Shown: piece by piece, positions 49,351 through 57,812 of the stretch | Layout: each line of letters begins with the position of its first letter | Position numbering within the stretch: position 1 is the stretch's first letter | Assembly (NCBI GenBank): GCA_021414245.1 | Contig: JAIOOU010000007.1 | Location: 1-64,000, forward strand | Source: Chloroflexota bacterium | GTDB taxonomy: Bacteria > Chloroflexota > Anaerolineae > Anaerolineales > Villigracilaceae | Length of the DNA stretch: 64,000 nucleotides | Direction: 5' to 3' | Notes under the pieces: generated by a model | Database searches by the model: none | Told to the model about the DNA's origin: nothing | Seen by the model: only the letters and a program-made list of their open reading frames with translations | Translations under genes and position numbers: made by a program

Positions 49351-50070
49351 TTATTTTCCCAGGGAGAATTTTTCGCCGGCAGCGTAGCTGGTGGTTTCGG
49401 TTTTTGTGAAGACATGCGCTTTTGCCTTTCCCAGAACGGTCCATTCTTCATTGACTTTCCCGACGATGGCCGTATCTTCATCGATGCCGATCATGATTTC
49501 GCCTTCCAATAAACGGCGGCGCAGGGTTGCCACAAGAGGTTTTCCAAATAAAGGAATCGCATCAAAGTGCGGCATGACGGAAGCGACCGGGATGACGCCA
49601 AATGCGGCGGTGGAACGGATTCCCAACGCACGGAAATCGGGCATTTCCCTGCCAAGGATCATGGCCCCGGCCGAACAACCGGCGTACACCGCACCGTGTG
49701 CCCAGGCCTTTTGTGCGGCCTGCCAAACCAGACTGTCTTTCATGGTCCGGTACAGGTAACCCGGGTCGCCGCCGGAGAAGTAGATCAGGTCCGCTTCTTC
49801 CACCGCCGACGCATGATTCAGATCGTTGGCGGATTTTTCGTCGATGACAGGGACAGCTTGAACGTCAGCCCCGAGCCGGGTGAAATGTTCCATCCCCATC
49901 CCAGACCAGCGCGAAACGCTCTTTTCGCCTTCCTGTCCCGCGGCAGTCGGCAGGCAGACCACGCGCGCTTTGCGGCCTTCCGCGCCGCAATGGGCCAGCA
50001 GGTGACGATCCACATCGTCCATGACGGGCAGGTATTCTCCGGAGCCGAGTAAAGCGATTAATCCATTCAT
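49351..50070 (-). CDS. Peptidase S51-like protein (peptidase E/cyanophycinase family)
   Basis: The protein has 239 residues. The nucleophile elbow is YAGCSAGAM (Ser133), preceded by YFSGGDPGYL and followed by GIDEDTAIV, the usual S51 pattern. Family members cleave Asp-X dipeptides or cyanophycin; no cyanophycin synthetase is in the window, so an Asp-dipeptidase-like role is more likely. It lies between two M42 genes in the same operon, with gaps of 3 and 19 bases. Confidence 0.87.
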   Translation of the reverse strand: MNGLIALLGSGEYLPVMDDVDRHLLAHCGAEGRKARVVCLPTAAGQEGEKSVSRWSGMGMEHFTRLGADVQAVPVIDEKSANDLNHASAVEEADLIYFSGGDPGYLYRTMKDSLVWQAAQKAWAHGAVYAGCSAGAMILGREMPDFRALGIRSTAAFGVIPVASVMPHFDAIPLFGKPLVATLRRRLLEGEIMIGIDEDTAIVGKVNEEWTVLGKAKAHVFTKTETTSYAAGEKFSLGK

Positions 50071-50089
50071 GTTTGCCTGAGCCCTTTAT

Positions 50090-51139
50090 TTACTTGTTTG
50101 TCAGGATGCCGCGTGTCATGCTCTTCAACGCGGAGTGCAATAAATTCAAGGTATTCTTCCAATCCTCCACCCGTGAAACGCTGACCGGGGAATGGGTATA
50201 ACGGTGCGGCACAGAGACGGATACAACCGGCACGCCTGCGCGGGATTGCTGGATCGCGCCTGCATTTGTACCGCCTCCGCCGGGCTGACGGAATTGATAC
50301 GGAATCTTTTCCCTTTCAGCAGTTTCCGCCAGAAAACGAACGAGACGCGGGTCGTCGATGGTGGAGGAGTTGGCCATGTAGATGGCGGGTCCAAACCCAA
50401 GCCTGGTGTTGTACGTGAAGTTCTCACCGCCTTCGTATTGGGGCAGGTCACGGGCAGGAGTGGAGTCGACTGCAATGGCGAGATCGGGCTCAAAGTAATG
50501 TGCCGCCACTTTTGCGCCGCGCAAACCAATCTCTTCCTGCACGCTGAATGCCAGGCACAGTTCAATATCCTTTGGCGCATGTTTGAGCAATTCGATCAGG
50601 ATGGCCACACCGATGCGGTCGTCAATGGATTTGGACATGATGGAAGGACCGACTTTCTTGAATTTTGTTGCGAAGGTGGCGCGGTCACCGACCTTGGCCT
50701 TGCCTTCCGGTCCGAGGTCGATTCGCATGGCATCGGCGCCAATGGCGTGCTTGAGTTCCTCCGGCGTGGCCAGGTGAATGGGCTTGGCGCCGATCACACC
50801 GATCGCATGGTCCCTGCCGACCATGACCTGTTTGCCGGCCAGATGACGTTCATCGATGCCGCCCACGACCTCGAATTGATAAAAACCCTCCTCGTCATCA
50901 TGCACGATCATGAAGCCCACTTCGTCCATATGGGCGTCCAGCAGGACCCGCAGGGGCCGTTTGCCTGTTCCCTTTTTTCGCACGAGAACACTTCCCAGCG
51001 CGTCCACTTTTACTTCATCAGCAAAAGGTTTGACCTGCTCCAGGACAATGCGGCGTACCTCGCCTTCGTCCCCGGAAACGGACACGGCGTTGCATAATTT
51101 TTCCAGTAATTTAATTTGCGGTGTGCCAATCGAAAGCAT
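50090..51139 (-). CDS. M42 family aminopeptidase (second gene of the peptidase operon)
   Basis: The protein has 349 residues. Metal and catalytic motifs are LLDAHMDEVGF, KSIDDRIGVAILIELL, FSVQEEIGLRGAK and IAVDST, with the last His in VSVPHRYTHSP. It is closely related in layout to the other two M42 copies but clearly diverged. It starts 4 bases after the stop of the first gene of the operon. Confidence 0.93.
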   Translation of the reverse strand: MLSIGTPQIKLLEKLCNAVSVSGDEGEVRRIVLEQVKPFADEVKVDALGSVLVRKKGTGKRPLRVLLDAHMDEVGFMIVHDDEEGFYQFEVVGGIDERHLAGKQVMVGRDHAIGVIGAKPIHLATPEELKHAIGADAMRIDLGPEGKAKVGDRATFATKFKKVGPSIMSKSIDDRIGVAILIELLKHAPKDIELCLAFSVQEEIGLRGAKVAAHYFEPDLAIAVDSTPARDLPQYEGGENFTYNTRLGFGPAIYMANSSTIDDPRLVRFLAETAEREKIPYQFRQPGGGGTNAGAIQQSRAGVPVVSVSVPHRYTHSPVSVSRVEDWKNTLNLLHSALKSMTRGILTNK

Positions 51140-51143
51140 TTGA

Positions 51144-52226
51144 TTAATCCCACGCGATCTTGTTCATAAAGTCCGTTTCGAGCGAAGCGACAAATTCAGC
51201 CAGCAGACGGCCCGCACGCTGGATGTCCTTCAGCGCCACCAACTCGACCGGCGTATGCATGTATCTTTCAGGGATGCTGACCACCATGGTCGGGATGCCT
51301 TCCGCGATCAACTGCATTGCATCCGCATCGGTTGAGGAATATTGAGGCATGGCTTCGTCTTTGACGGGAATTTCCGCGCGTTCGGCCACTTCCTTGAATC
51401 GTTTATGCAGGAACGGGTGCATGCTGGGTCCGATGCCAAGGGTCAGGCCCTTGCCGATCGGGAAGGAGGTATATTCGTTGGAGCCCGTGCCCTTGCCAAA
51501 GGTCATGTCCAATGCGATCGCGATCGTCGGGCGGAGTTGATAGGCAGAGGTGAGCGCACCGGCATAGGTTTCCTCCTCCTGAACGGAAGCCAGCGCCCAC
51601 ACATCCCAGCCATGCGACTTGGCTTGCAGTTCTTCGAGGCAGATCGTGAGTGCTGCGATTGATGCGCGGTTGTCCAAGGTGTGGCCGCTTACGCATCCGC
51701 CGGACATTTCAACTGGTTCCGTACCAAAGGCCACCCTGTCCCCGATGTGGATCCGCTTCGAGACATCCTTTGGGTTGAGACCGGTATCCACCAGCAAATA
51801 TTTCAGGTCAATGGCCCCCCCGCCTTCGCCTTCCGGCAATAAATTTGCCGGTGGCATGGCGATCACCCCATAAAGTTGCTCGCCGCTGCCCGAAGCATGT
51901 ACGATGACCGGGGTGCCGGGCAGGACGCGCGGGTCCACGCCGCCGATATTGGTGACGTGCAAAAAACCATCCACGATGCGGGAGACCATCAGGCCGATCG
52001 CATCCATATGGGTGGCGATCAATACGGACTGGCGTTTGTCTGGTTTGAGTTTGCTGGAGGAGGGCGAACCCTTTTTCAGTCCATGAATGGAACCGAGCCT
52101 GCTTCGGCTGATCTCATCCACGAGGGGAGACCACTTTTTCTCGATGAGGTCCGCCACGGGGCCCTCATATCCGGAAAGACCGGCCACTGATATGATCGAT
52201 TTAAGAAAGGGCAGAATGTCACTCAT
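51144..52226 (-). CDS. M42 family aminopeptidase (first gene of the peptidase operon)
   Basis: The protein has 360 residues. Motifs are IATHMDAIGLM, HTLDNRASIAALTICL, ASVQEEETYAGA and IALDMTFGKG, with the final VVSIPERYMHTP. The bridging segment has LDNR instead of LDDR and the catalytic pair is followed by ETYAGA, so it is the most diverged of the three. It is the first gene read in a four-gene operon whose gaps are 4, 19 and 3 bases. No ribosome site is clear before ATG 52226. Confidence 0.9.
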   Translation of the reverse strand: MSDILPFLKSIISVAGLSGYEGPVADLIEKKWSPLVDEISRSRLGSIHGLKKGSPSSSKLKPDKRQSVLIATHMDAIGLMVSRIVDGFLHVTNIGGVDPRVLPGTPVIVHASGSGEQLYGVIAMPPANLLPEGEGGGAIDLKYLLVDTGLNPKDVSKRIHIGDRVAFGTEPVEMSGGCVSGHTLDNRASIAALTICLEELQAKSHGWDVWALASVQEEETYAGALTSAYQLRPTIAIALDMTFGKGTGSNEYTSFPIGKGLTLGIGPSMHPFLHKRFKEVAERAEIPVKDEAMPQYSSTDADAMQLIAEGIPTMVVSIPERYMHTPVELVALKDIQRAGRLLAEFVASLETDFMNKIAWD

Positions 52227-52262
52227 TAAATGATTCCCGGGGTTTTGGAAATGGAATGGCTC

Positions 52263-52748
52263 TTAGCCGCCGAATGGAGTCAGCGTGGGCGTCGGTGTCA
52301 CGGATGGAGTTAAGGTAAGCGGGAAGGTGGATGTTATGGAGGGTGTGACCGTTATGGTAAATGTAGCCGAAGGGGTCTGTGTATTTGTGGCTGTACCGGT
52401 GGCTGTATAAGTGGCCGTGTTGGTTGGTGTGTGTGAGGGGGTTGAGGTAAACGTGTTGGGTTGGAATGGGGTTAAAGTGATGGTGGCCGTCATGGTTTGT
52501 GTCGGCGTATTCGTCACTGTCGGGGTGGGGGTAATGGTGCCGGTCAGAATAAGAGGCGTGCCGCTGAGGCTGATCGTGGCGGTTTCCAGCGTGCCGGTCA
52601 TGGTGATGGTGGGGGTGGCCGTCGGCACCTCCGGATTTGGTGTGAGACTTAATAAAATAAAACCAAGGCAATAACAGGGAATGGTGGCAACGATGACTGC
52701 AAGGATCCGCATGCGGCGGCGTGTGCGTGGTGATTCGGTTTCATACAT
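52263..52748 (-). CDS. Membrane-anchored Thr/Pro-rich low-complexity protein
   Basis: The protein has 161 residues. A basic N-terminus and one membrane helix (ILAVIVATIPCYCLGFILLSL) are followed by about 115 residues dominated by Thr, Pro and Ser, repeated loosely as TPTxT. The tail is likely disordered and may be glycosylated. Such Thr/Pro stalks are frequent in Anaerolineae. It is 36 bases upstream of the peptidase operon on the same strand and may be its first gene. Confidence 0.65.
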   Translation of the reverse strand: MYETESPRTRRRMRILAVIVATIPCYCLGFILLSLTPNPEVPTATPTITMTGTLETATISLSGTPLILTGTITPTPTVTNTPTQTMTATITLTPFQPNTFTSTPSHTPTNTATYTATGTATNTQTPSATFTITVTPSITSTFPLTLTPSVTPTPTLTPFGG

Positions 52749-52813
52749 ATTGGTCGATTATAATCCAACATCATGCATGGAATACTGAACACTGCCACAG
52801 GAAACACTCCGCT

Positions 52814-55375
52814 ATGATCCCCATTCACTTGCGCATTGCAGGATTTCTTTCCTATCGGGATCCGGTGGACTTAAATTTCGACTCCTTTGAGCTGGCCTGC
52901 ATCTCCGGCCAGAATGGGGCCGGTAAATCCTCCCTTTTGGATGCAATCACCTGGGTTTTGTTTGGGGAATCGCGCGGCAAAGGCACGGATATCATCAATT
53001 TGAATTTGGATGTCAAGGCTGCGGAAGTGGCCCTGACCTTTGGATACGAAGGTAATGTCTTTCGGGTGCAGAGAACACTTCCGCGCGGAAAAAGCACCGT
53101 CCTCGAGTTTCAGATCCAGGATCATGAGAATTGGAAACCGCTGACGGAGAAGACCACACGGGATACCCAGGCACGAATCGAGCAGACTCTCCGGCTGGAT
53201 TATGAGACCTTTGTCAATGCCTCCTTCTTTTTGCAGGGCAAAGCTGATCAATTCACCCAGAAAAAAGCCAGCGAACGAAAGGCCGTGCTAAGTACCATCC
53301 TTGGCCTGGAGATCTGGGACACGTATAAGGATCGTACCGCCGGGAAACGCAGGCAGATCGAGATTGAGGTTCAAAGCCTTGATGGCCGGGTCGCGGAGAT
53401 CGAGGCGGAATTGGGCGAGGAGGATGTACGCAGGAGCCGGCTAACGGAACTTGAAGATGCCTTAAAGCAGCTATCATCCACCCGTGCGGCGCAGGAATCC
53501 GCACTCGAGAACGTCAAAAAGAATGTAGCTCTGCTTGATCAGCAGCGAAAACTGGCCGAGACCTTGTCAAAATCACTGGAACGCGCCCGCTTGGATCATG
53601 CAACCTTGGAAGCGCGGCTTGCTCAAAAAGAATCCGAACGGAAAATTTATTCCGATCTTCTCGGCCGTGCAAAAGAAATCGAGTCCGCTTACCAGAACTG
53701 GCAAAAGGCAAGAGCGGAATTGGAAGAACTCGATAACGCCGCCGCGGAATTTCGTGAACATGAAAAGGAACGCGAACCCCTGCAAAAACAGATCGCCGTC
53801 GAAAAAGCGACTCTCGAAGAGGAGCAGCGCGCTCTTTTGATTGAACAGGAAGAGATTGGGCATCAAGAGGTCTCGGTCAATGCGTTGAACGCCGAGATCG
53901 AAAGGGAAAACCGTTCTCTTTTGGAAGTGGAAACCCGGATGGCAGAACGCGCCGATCTGGAAAAGAACAGAAATGAAGCCCGTGAGAGACAGGCAGCATT
54001 AAAAGCCGAAAATGAAGCGCTCAAGGAAAGCATGAGCGATTTGAAGGAACGCATTGAATCCCTGAAGGCCGCGAATGGTGCCACCTGTCCGTTGTGCGGA
54101 CAGGATTTAACAGAGAAACATCGCAAGACGACCCTCAAGCAATTGGAAGAGGAGGGCAAGCAAAAAGGGGACAGGTTCCGCGCCAACAAGACCGGATCGG
54201 AAAAGTTGAAGAAGGAACTGGAACAGCTTGCGTCCCGGATCACAAAGCTTGCAGATCTGGACCAGGACCGCCTGAAACATTCGAATACGATCTCACAGTT
54301 GACTGAGCGCATTGAATCCCTGCAGAGTGTTGCGAAGGAATGGGAAAAGACCGGCCGAAAGCGCCTGGCTCAATTGACCAGGGACCTTGAAAAAGACACC
54401 TTTGCTGTGGAAGCGCGCAAACAATTATCCAGGCTTGACAAGGAACTCGCCAAACTTGGCTACGATGCATCCGCGCATGACCGGAAACGCAAACAGGAGC
54501 TTGAACTGCGTAAATCGGGGGACGAATATCAAAATCTGGACAAGGCACGTGCAGTGACCGGGCAGATCGAGAATGAAATTGCCAGTCTGGGCTCAGAGAT
54601 CGGGAAGCGGAAGTTGGAAATCGTCGAGCAGGAAAAGGCTCATGATGCGGTTGCACAGGCCCTGGCTGAGTCTGAAGCGCTCACCCCCGACGTCCACAGA
54701 GCGGAGCGCGACCTGTTCTCGATCCGTGAAGATGAGAACCGCACACGCGATCAGGTGGGCGCGGCCCGGCAAAAAGTGGAGGTGCTGTCGACTCTGCGTG
54801 CGCGTAAGACCGATTACCTGATCCAGCGCGATGAACTCAATCAGCAGATTGTCCGTCACAAGACCCTTGAACGCGCTTTCGGCAGGGATGGCGTGCCCGC
54901 GCTCTTGATCGAACAGGCACTCCCGCAGATCGAACAAAAGGCCAACGACCTGCTCGATCGGCTGAGCGATGGGCATATGTCCGTCCGCTTTGTGACCCAG
55001 GCCGAATATAAGGATAAGAAACGTGATGACCTTAAGGAAACGCTCGACATTCAGATCAGTGATTCGGCCGGCTTGCGCGATTATGAAATGTACTCGGGCG
55101 GCGAAGCCTTCCGTGTGAATTTTGCGATCCGCCTGGCCTTGTCCGAGATCCTGGCCCAGCGCAAGGGTGCGCGCCTGCAAACCCTGGTCATTGATGAGGG
55201 TTTCGGTTCGCAGGATGTGCAGGGCCGCCAGCGGTTGATCGAAGCCATCAATCTCGTTAAAAATGATTTTGCGAAAATCCTGGTCATTACGCATCTGGAC
55301 GAACTCAAGGATGCCTTCCCGAATCGTATTGAAGTTGAAAAGACCGAACGGGGCTCGACGGTCAAAGTTATGTAA
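52814..55375 (+). CDS. sbcC: SbcC/Rad50-like SMC-family ATPase
   Basis: The protein has 853 residues. Walker A GQNGAGKSS (residues 32-40) lies in the N-terminal lobe. Two long coiled-coil arms (about 170-400 and 440-660) flank the zinc hook CPLCGQDL. The C-terminal lobe has the signature YSGGEAFRVNFAIRLALSE, Walker B LVIDEGFGSQD and the final His switch VITHLDEL. With SbcD it cuts DNA hairpins and ends during repair; sbcD is not in the window. ATG 52814 was chosen; earlier in-frame residues overlap the divergent promoter region. Confidence 0.93.
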   Translation: MIPIHLRIAGFLSYRDPVDLNFDSFELACISGQNGAGKSSLLDAITWVLFGESRGKGTDIINLNLDVKAAEVALTFGYEGNVFRVQRTLPRGKSTVLEFQIQDHENWKPLTEKTTRDTQARIEQTLRLDYETFVNASFFLQGKADQFTQKKASERKAVLSTILGLEIWDTYKDRTAGKRRQIEIEVQSLDGRVAEIEAELGEEDVRRSRLTELEDALKQLSSTRAAQESALENVKKNVALLDQQRKLAETLSKSLERARLDHATLEARLAQKESERKIYSDLLGRAKEIESAYQNWQKARAELEELDNAAAEFREHEKEREPLQKQIAVEKATLEEEQRALLIEQEEIGHQEVSVNALNAEIERENRSLLEVETRMAERADLEKNRNEARERQAALKAENEALKESMSDLKERIESLKAANGATCPLCGQDLTEKHRKTTLKQLEEEGKQKGDRFRANKTGSEKLKKELEQLASRITKLADLDQDRLKHSNTISQLTERIESLQSVAKEWEKTGRKRLAQLTRDLEKDTFAVEARKQLSRLDKELAKLGYDASAHDRKRKQELELRKSGDEYQNLDKARAVTGQIENEIASLGSEIGKRKLEIVEQEKAHDAVAQALAESEALTPDVHRAERDLFSIREDENRTRDQVGAARQKVEVLSTLRARKTDYLIQRDELNQQIVRHKTLERAFGRDGVPALLIEQALPQIEQKANDLLDRLSDGHMSVRFVTQAEYKDKKRDDLKETLDIQISDSAGLRDYEMYSGGEAFRVNFAIRLALSEILAQRKGARLQTLVIDEGFGSQDVQGRQRLIEAINLVKNDFAKILVITHLDELKDAFPNRIEVEKTERGSTVKVM

Positions 55376-55395
55376 TTACAAAAATATTGCCGATC

Positions 55396-56568
55396 ATGCC
55401 ATACCTGACCATTTCCACGTTCCTCTTTATTTTTGCCCTGATCATCATTTTCTGGATACACAATCAATATCATCTTGATATTGTGGTGAACCCCGCGCAT
55501 TCTCCGTCCTCGCGGGACGTTCCGCTCATTTCCATTTGCATTCCCGCACGGGATGAGGAACAAAACATCGGCAGATGTGTTGAGGCGGCACTCGCGCAGG
55601 ATTATCCAAACATCGAAGTGATCGTCCTGGATGACCGCTCAGCAGATGGGACCTCCGAGATTCTTCGCCTGCTTGCGGCCCGGAATGACCTGCTCAAAAT
55701 CATCAACGGTTCGGACCTGCCCGCTGGCTGGGCCGGAAAACCCCATGCCTTGTTCCAGGCTTCGGCAGCCGCCCGCGGCAATTGGCTGTGTTTTGTGGAT
55801 GCGGATACATTTCTCGAATCAAATTGCCTGTCCTCCTGTTATGCCAAAGCCCTTGAAACAAAGGCGGACCTGTTCACCACCATGAACCGGCAGCTCCTGG
55901 GTTCCTTTTGGGAGAAGGTCGTCATGCCGCTGGTCATGACCGCCCTTTCGGTGGGATTCTCCCCGCGCAAGGTCAATGATCCGGGCAGGCGCGATGCCGT
56001 GGCGAACGGCCAGTTCATTCTCATCAAGCGCAGCGTTTATGATGCGATTGGTGGACATGAAAAAGTAAAAGACCAGATCGTGGAAGACAAGGCCATTTCC
56101 GAACTGGTCAAATGGAATGGGTATCGCCTGATCGTCGCCGATGGCGCACAAGTCTTAAGCACGCGCATGTATACATCCCTGCCGGCCATGTGGGAAGGCT
56201 GGACCAAGAATATCTACCTGGGTTTGCGTGATCATCCGGCCATGTTGCTCCTGGGTGCTTTTGGCGCCTCCCTGGCTTTGATCGCGGCCGTTTTTCTACC
56301 CGTCTGGCCTGTGCTTGGCTTCCTATGGCTCTTCAATGGCGGAGGATGGCAGGCTGTTGTGATCGTTCTTCAGGCTTTTGGGGTTTGGATTTTCCTGCTT
56401 TTCGTGCGGGCAGGAGTTGCGACAAAAATGAATATCTCCGCCTGGTATGCATTGACCACGCCTTTGGGCGCCGGAGTTTTTGCCGCCATGATGCTCGCAT
56501 CCGCATGGAAGGTGCTTTCCGGTCAGGGTGTGACCTGGCGGGGAAGAAAATATCATTCTGATACATGA
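55396..56568 (+). CDS. Membrane-bound glycosyltransferase family 2
   Basis: The protein has 390 residues. An N-terminal helix (FLFIFALIIIFWIH) precedes a GT-A domain (ISICIPARDEEQNIGRCVEAA, VLDDRSADGT, FVDADTFLE with the DxD-like motif, and VEDKAISE), followed by three C-terminal helices. The layout resembles HpnB-type glycosyltransferases linked to hopanoid or carotenoid modification, but no such pathway genes are near. ATG 55396 or TTG 55387 may be the start; neither has a clear ribosome site. It follows sbcC by 20 bases. Confidence 0.87.
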   Translation: MPYLTISTFLFIFALIIIFWIHNQYHLDIVVNPAHSPSSRDVPLISICIPARDEEQNIGRCVEAALAQDYPNIEVIVLDDRSADGTSEILRLLAARNDLLKIINGSDLPAGWAGKPHALFQASAAARGNWLCFVDADTFLESNCLSSCYAKALETKADLFTTMNRQLLGSFWEKVVMPLVMTALSVGFSPRKVNDPGRRDAVANGQFILIKRSVYDAIGGHEKVKDQIVEDKAISELVKWNGYRLIVADGAQVLSTRMYTSLPAMWEGWTKNIYLGLRDHPAMLLLGAFGASLALIAAVFLPVWPVLGFLWLFNGGGWQAVVIVLQAFGVWIFLLFVRAGVATKMNISAWYALTTPLGAGVFAAMMLASAWKVLSGQGVTWRGRKYHSDT

Positions 56569-56605
56569 CCAATATATAATCAAACCAAAAAGGAAAGGCT
56601 GAAAT

Positions 56606-57070
56606 ATGAAAAATAGTATTGTGTTGATTTTGATGGGAATGCTGCTTCTGAGTGCGTGCGGGAGTGAGGGCAGGGATGTCGAGGCTCATGATTATTGGAC
56701 ACGGGCGGCTCTAAAGGATGGCAATGGCGTGGTTTATATGCTCCTGCATAACCATTCCTCGCAGGATGACGCGCTTGTGGGTGTCTCCTCGGATGCAGCC
56801 TTGACCGGGGAAATTCACCTGAGCCAAATGAATTCCAGCGGAGTCATGGAAATGACCCGGCAGGAATCCATTCCACTCCCGGTTGATGCTGAAGTCGAAT
56901 TGAAACCGGGCGGCTATCATATCATGTTGATCGGCCTTAAGAAGGATTTGAATGTAGGCGATAAGATCATGGTCACATTGCATTTCATGCATCACGCGGA
57001 TATTGTATTAACCGTTCCTGTCCTGGATGCGGCGAATATGGGCGGATCCGGGATGGATGGAATGCCGTGA
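56606..57070 (+). CDS. Copper chaperone PCu(A)C lipoprotein
   Basis: The protein has 154 residues. The lipoprotein signal ends in LLSAC. The copper-binding set of the PCuAC family is visible: EIHLSQMNSSGVMEM and later GGYHIMLIGL, that is two His and several Met with the usual spacing. The C-terminal Met/His-rich tail may add affinity. It delivers Cu(I) to the CuA or CuB site of cytochrome oxidases, or may serve other copper enzymes; no oxidase genes are in the window. It ends before a strong terminator and the nrfHA operon. Confidence 0.88.
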   Translation: MKNSIVLILMGMLLLSACGSEGRDVEAHDYWTRAALKDGNGVVYMLLHNHSSQDDALVGVSSDAALTGEIHLSQMNSSGVMEMTRQESIPLPVDAEVELKPGGYHIMLIGLKKDLNVGDKIMVTLHFMHHADIVLTVPVLDAANMGGSGMDGMP

Positions 57071-57100
57071 TGTTGGGTTAAATACGCCTGTAATCTCTCC

Positions 57101-57140
57101 AGTATTCGCCCGGCTGCACATGCAGCCGGGCGAATACTTT
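57101..57140 (+). terminator. Terminator after the copper chaperone
   Basis: A perfect 17-bp stem GTATTCGCCCGGCTGCA/TGCAGCCGGGCGAATAC with a 2-base loop region is followed by TTTAAATG. The T-run is short. Confidence 0.75.
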
Positions 57141-57237
57141 AAATGTGAAGATATTTTTTTGTTTGGCGGGGCTTTTTGATCTTCTACTTTCTTAATCGCG
57201 GCTGTTTTCAAGGAGGAGAGTGATTCTACTGAACAAA

Positions 57238-57280
57238 TGTGACAAAAGTCACAATATATATTCTGCACTTGATTTATATT
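57238..57280 (+). promoter_or_regulatory. nrfHA promoter with Crp-type site at -41.5
   Basis: TGTGA-CAAAAG-TCACA at 57238-57253 is a perfect Crp-type palindrome. A -10 box TATATT lies at 57275-57280, which predicts a transcript start at about 57287. The palindrome centre is then at -41.5, the class II activator position. The likely regulator is the Crp-family protein encoded at 59824-60510. Confidence 0.65.
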
Positions 57281-57311
57281 AAGCTTTAGCTAATCTTGTT
57301 TGAGGGTACCT

Positions 57312-57800
57312 ATGTTCAAGACACCTTTCATGCTTGCCGTCGTCTGTACTGTCCTGGCTTTGGGGCTATTCCTGTTTGTAACGGATGCCCCTGCGTACGG
57401 GGGCAGCGCACCGGAAACCTGTAATAATTGTCACGCCATGGATTCGCAATATGAAAACTGGTATCACGCTCCTCATGAAAAGGTGACCGAATGTGTCGAT
57501 TGCCATTTGCCGCACGCGAATATTGTGGTGTACTACCTGGAAAAGGGGCGGCAGGGGGCAAAGGATACCTTTGCGTTCACCACGGGAAACATCCCTGTCG
57601 CCATCCGCGCCAGCCTGCAGACCAAGAATATCATTCAGGAGAACTGTCTGCGTTGCCATCGGGAAACTGTTGAAAATATCATGATGGGTACGCCGTCTTT
57701 CGAACGTTATTGCTGGGATTGCCATCGTAGTGTGGCCCACGGAGACCGCGGTTCTTCGCTGGTTCCGTATCAGGATTCATCCATTTATCCTACCAAGTAA
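57312..57800 (+). CDS. nrfH: NrfH, tetrahaem cytochrome c quinol dehydrogenase
   Basis: The protein has 162 residues. An N-terminal membrane helix (about 5-23) anchors four haems at CNNCH (Cys37), CVDCH (Cys61), CLRCH (Cys112) and CWDCH (Cys134). The Met43 in CHAMD is the unusual ligand of the first haem in known NrfH. It takes electrons from menaquinol and passes them to NrfA outside the membrane. ATG 57312 was chosen; a TTG at 57300 in the same frame is less likely. Confidence 0.93.
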   Translation: MFKTPFMLAVVCTVLALGLFLFVTDAPAYGGSAPETCNNCHAMDSQYENWYHAPHEKVTECVDCHLPHANIVVYYLEKGRQGAKDTFAFTTGNIPVAIRASLQTKNIIQENCLRCHRETVENIMMGTPSFERYCWDCHRSVAHGDRGSSLVPYQDSSIYPTK

Positions 57801-57812
57801 GGAGCTATATCG

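Noticed and set aside
52411-52674. Plus-strand Val/Gly-rich frame
   Set aside because: It mirrors the Thr/Pro-rich low-complexity gene on the minus strand and is a composition artefact.
52263-52748. TPT-type repeats as a CRISPR or tandem DNA repeat
   Set aside because: The repeats are loose at the DNA level with no constant unit or spacer; they reflect Thr/Pro codon bias in a low-complexity protein.
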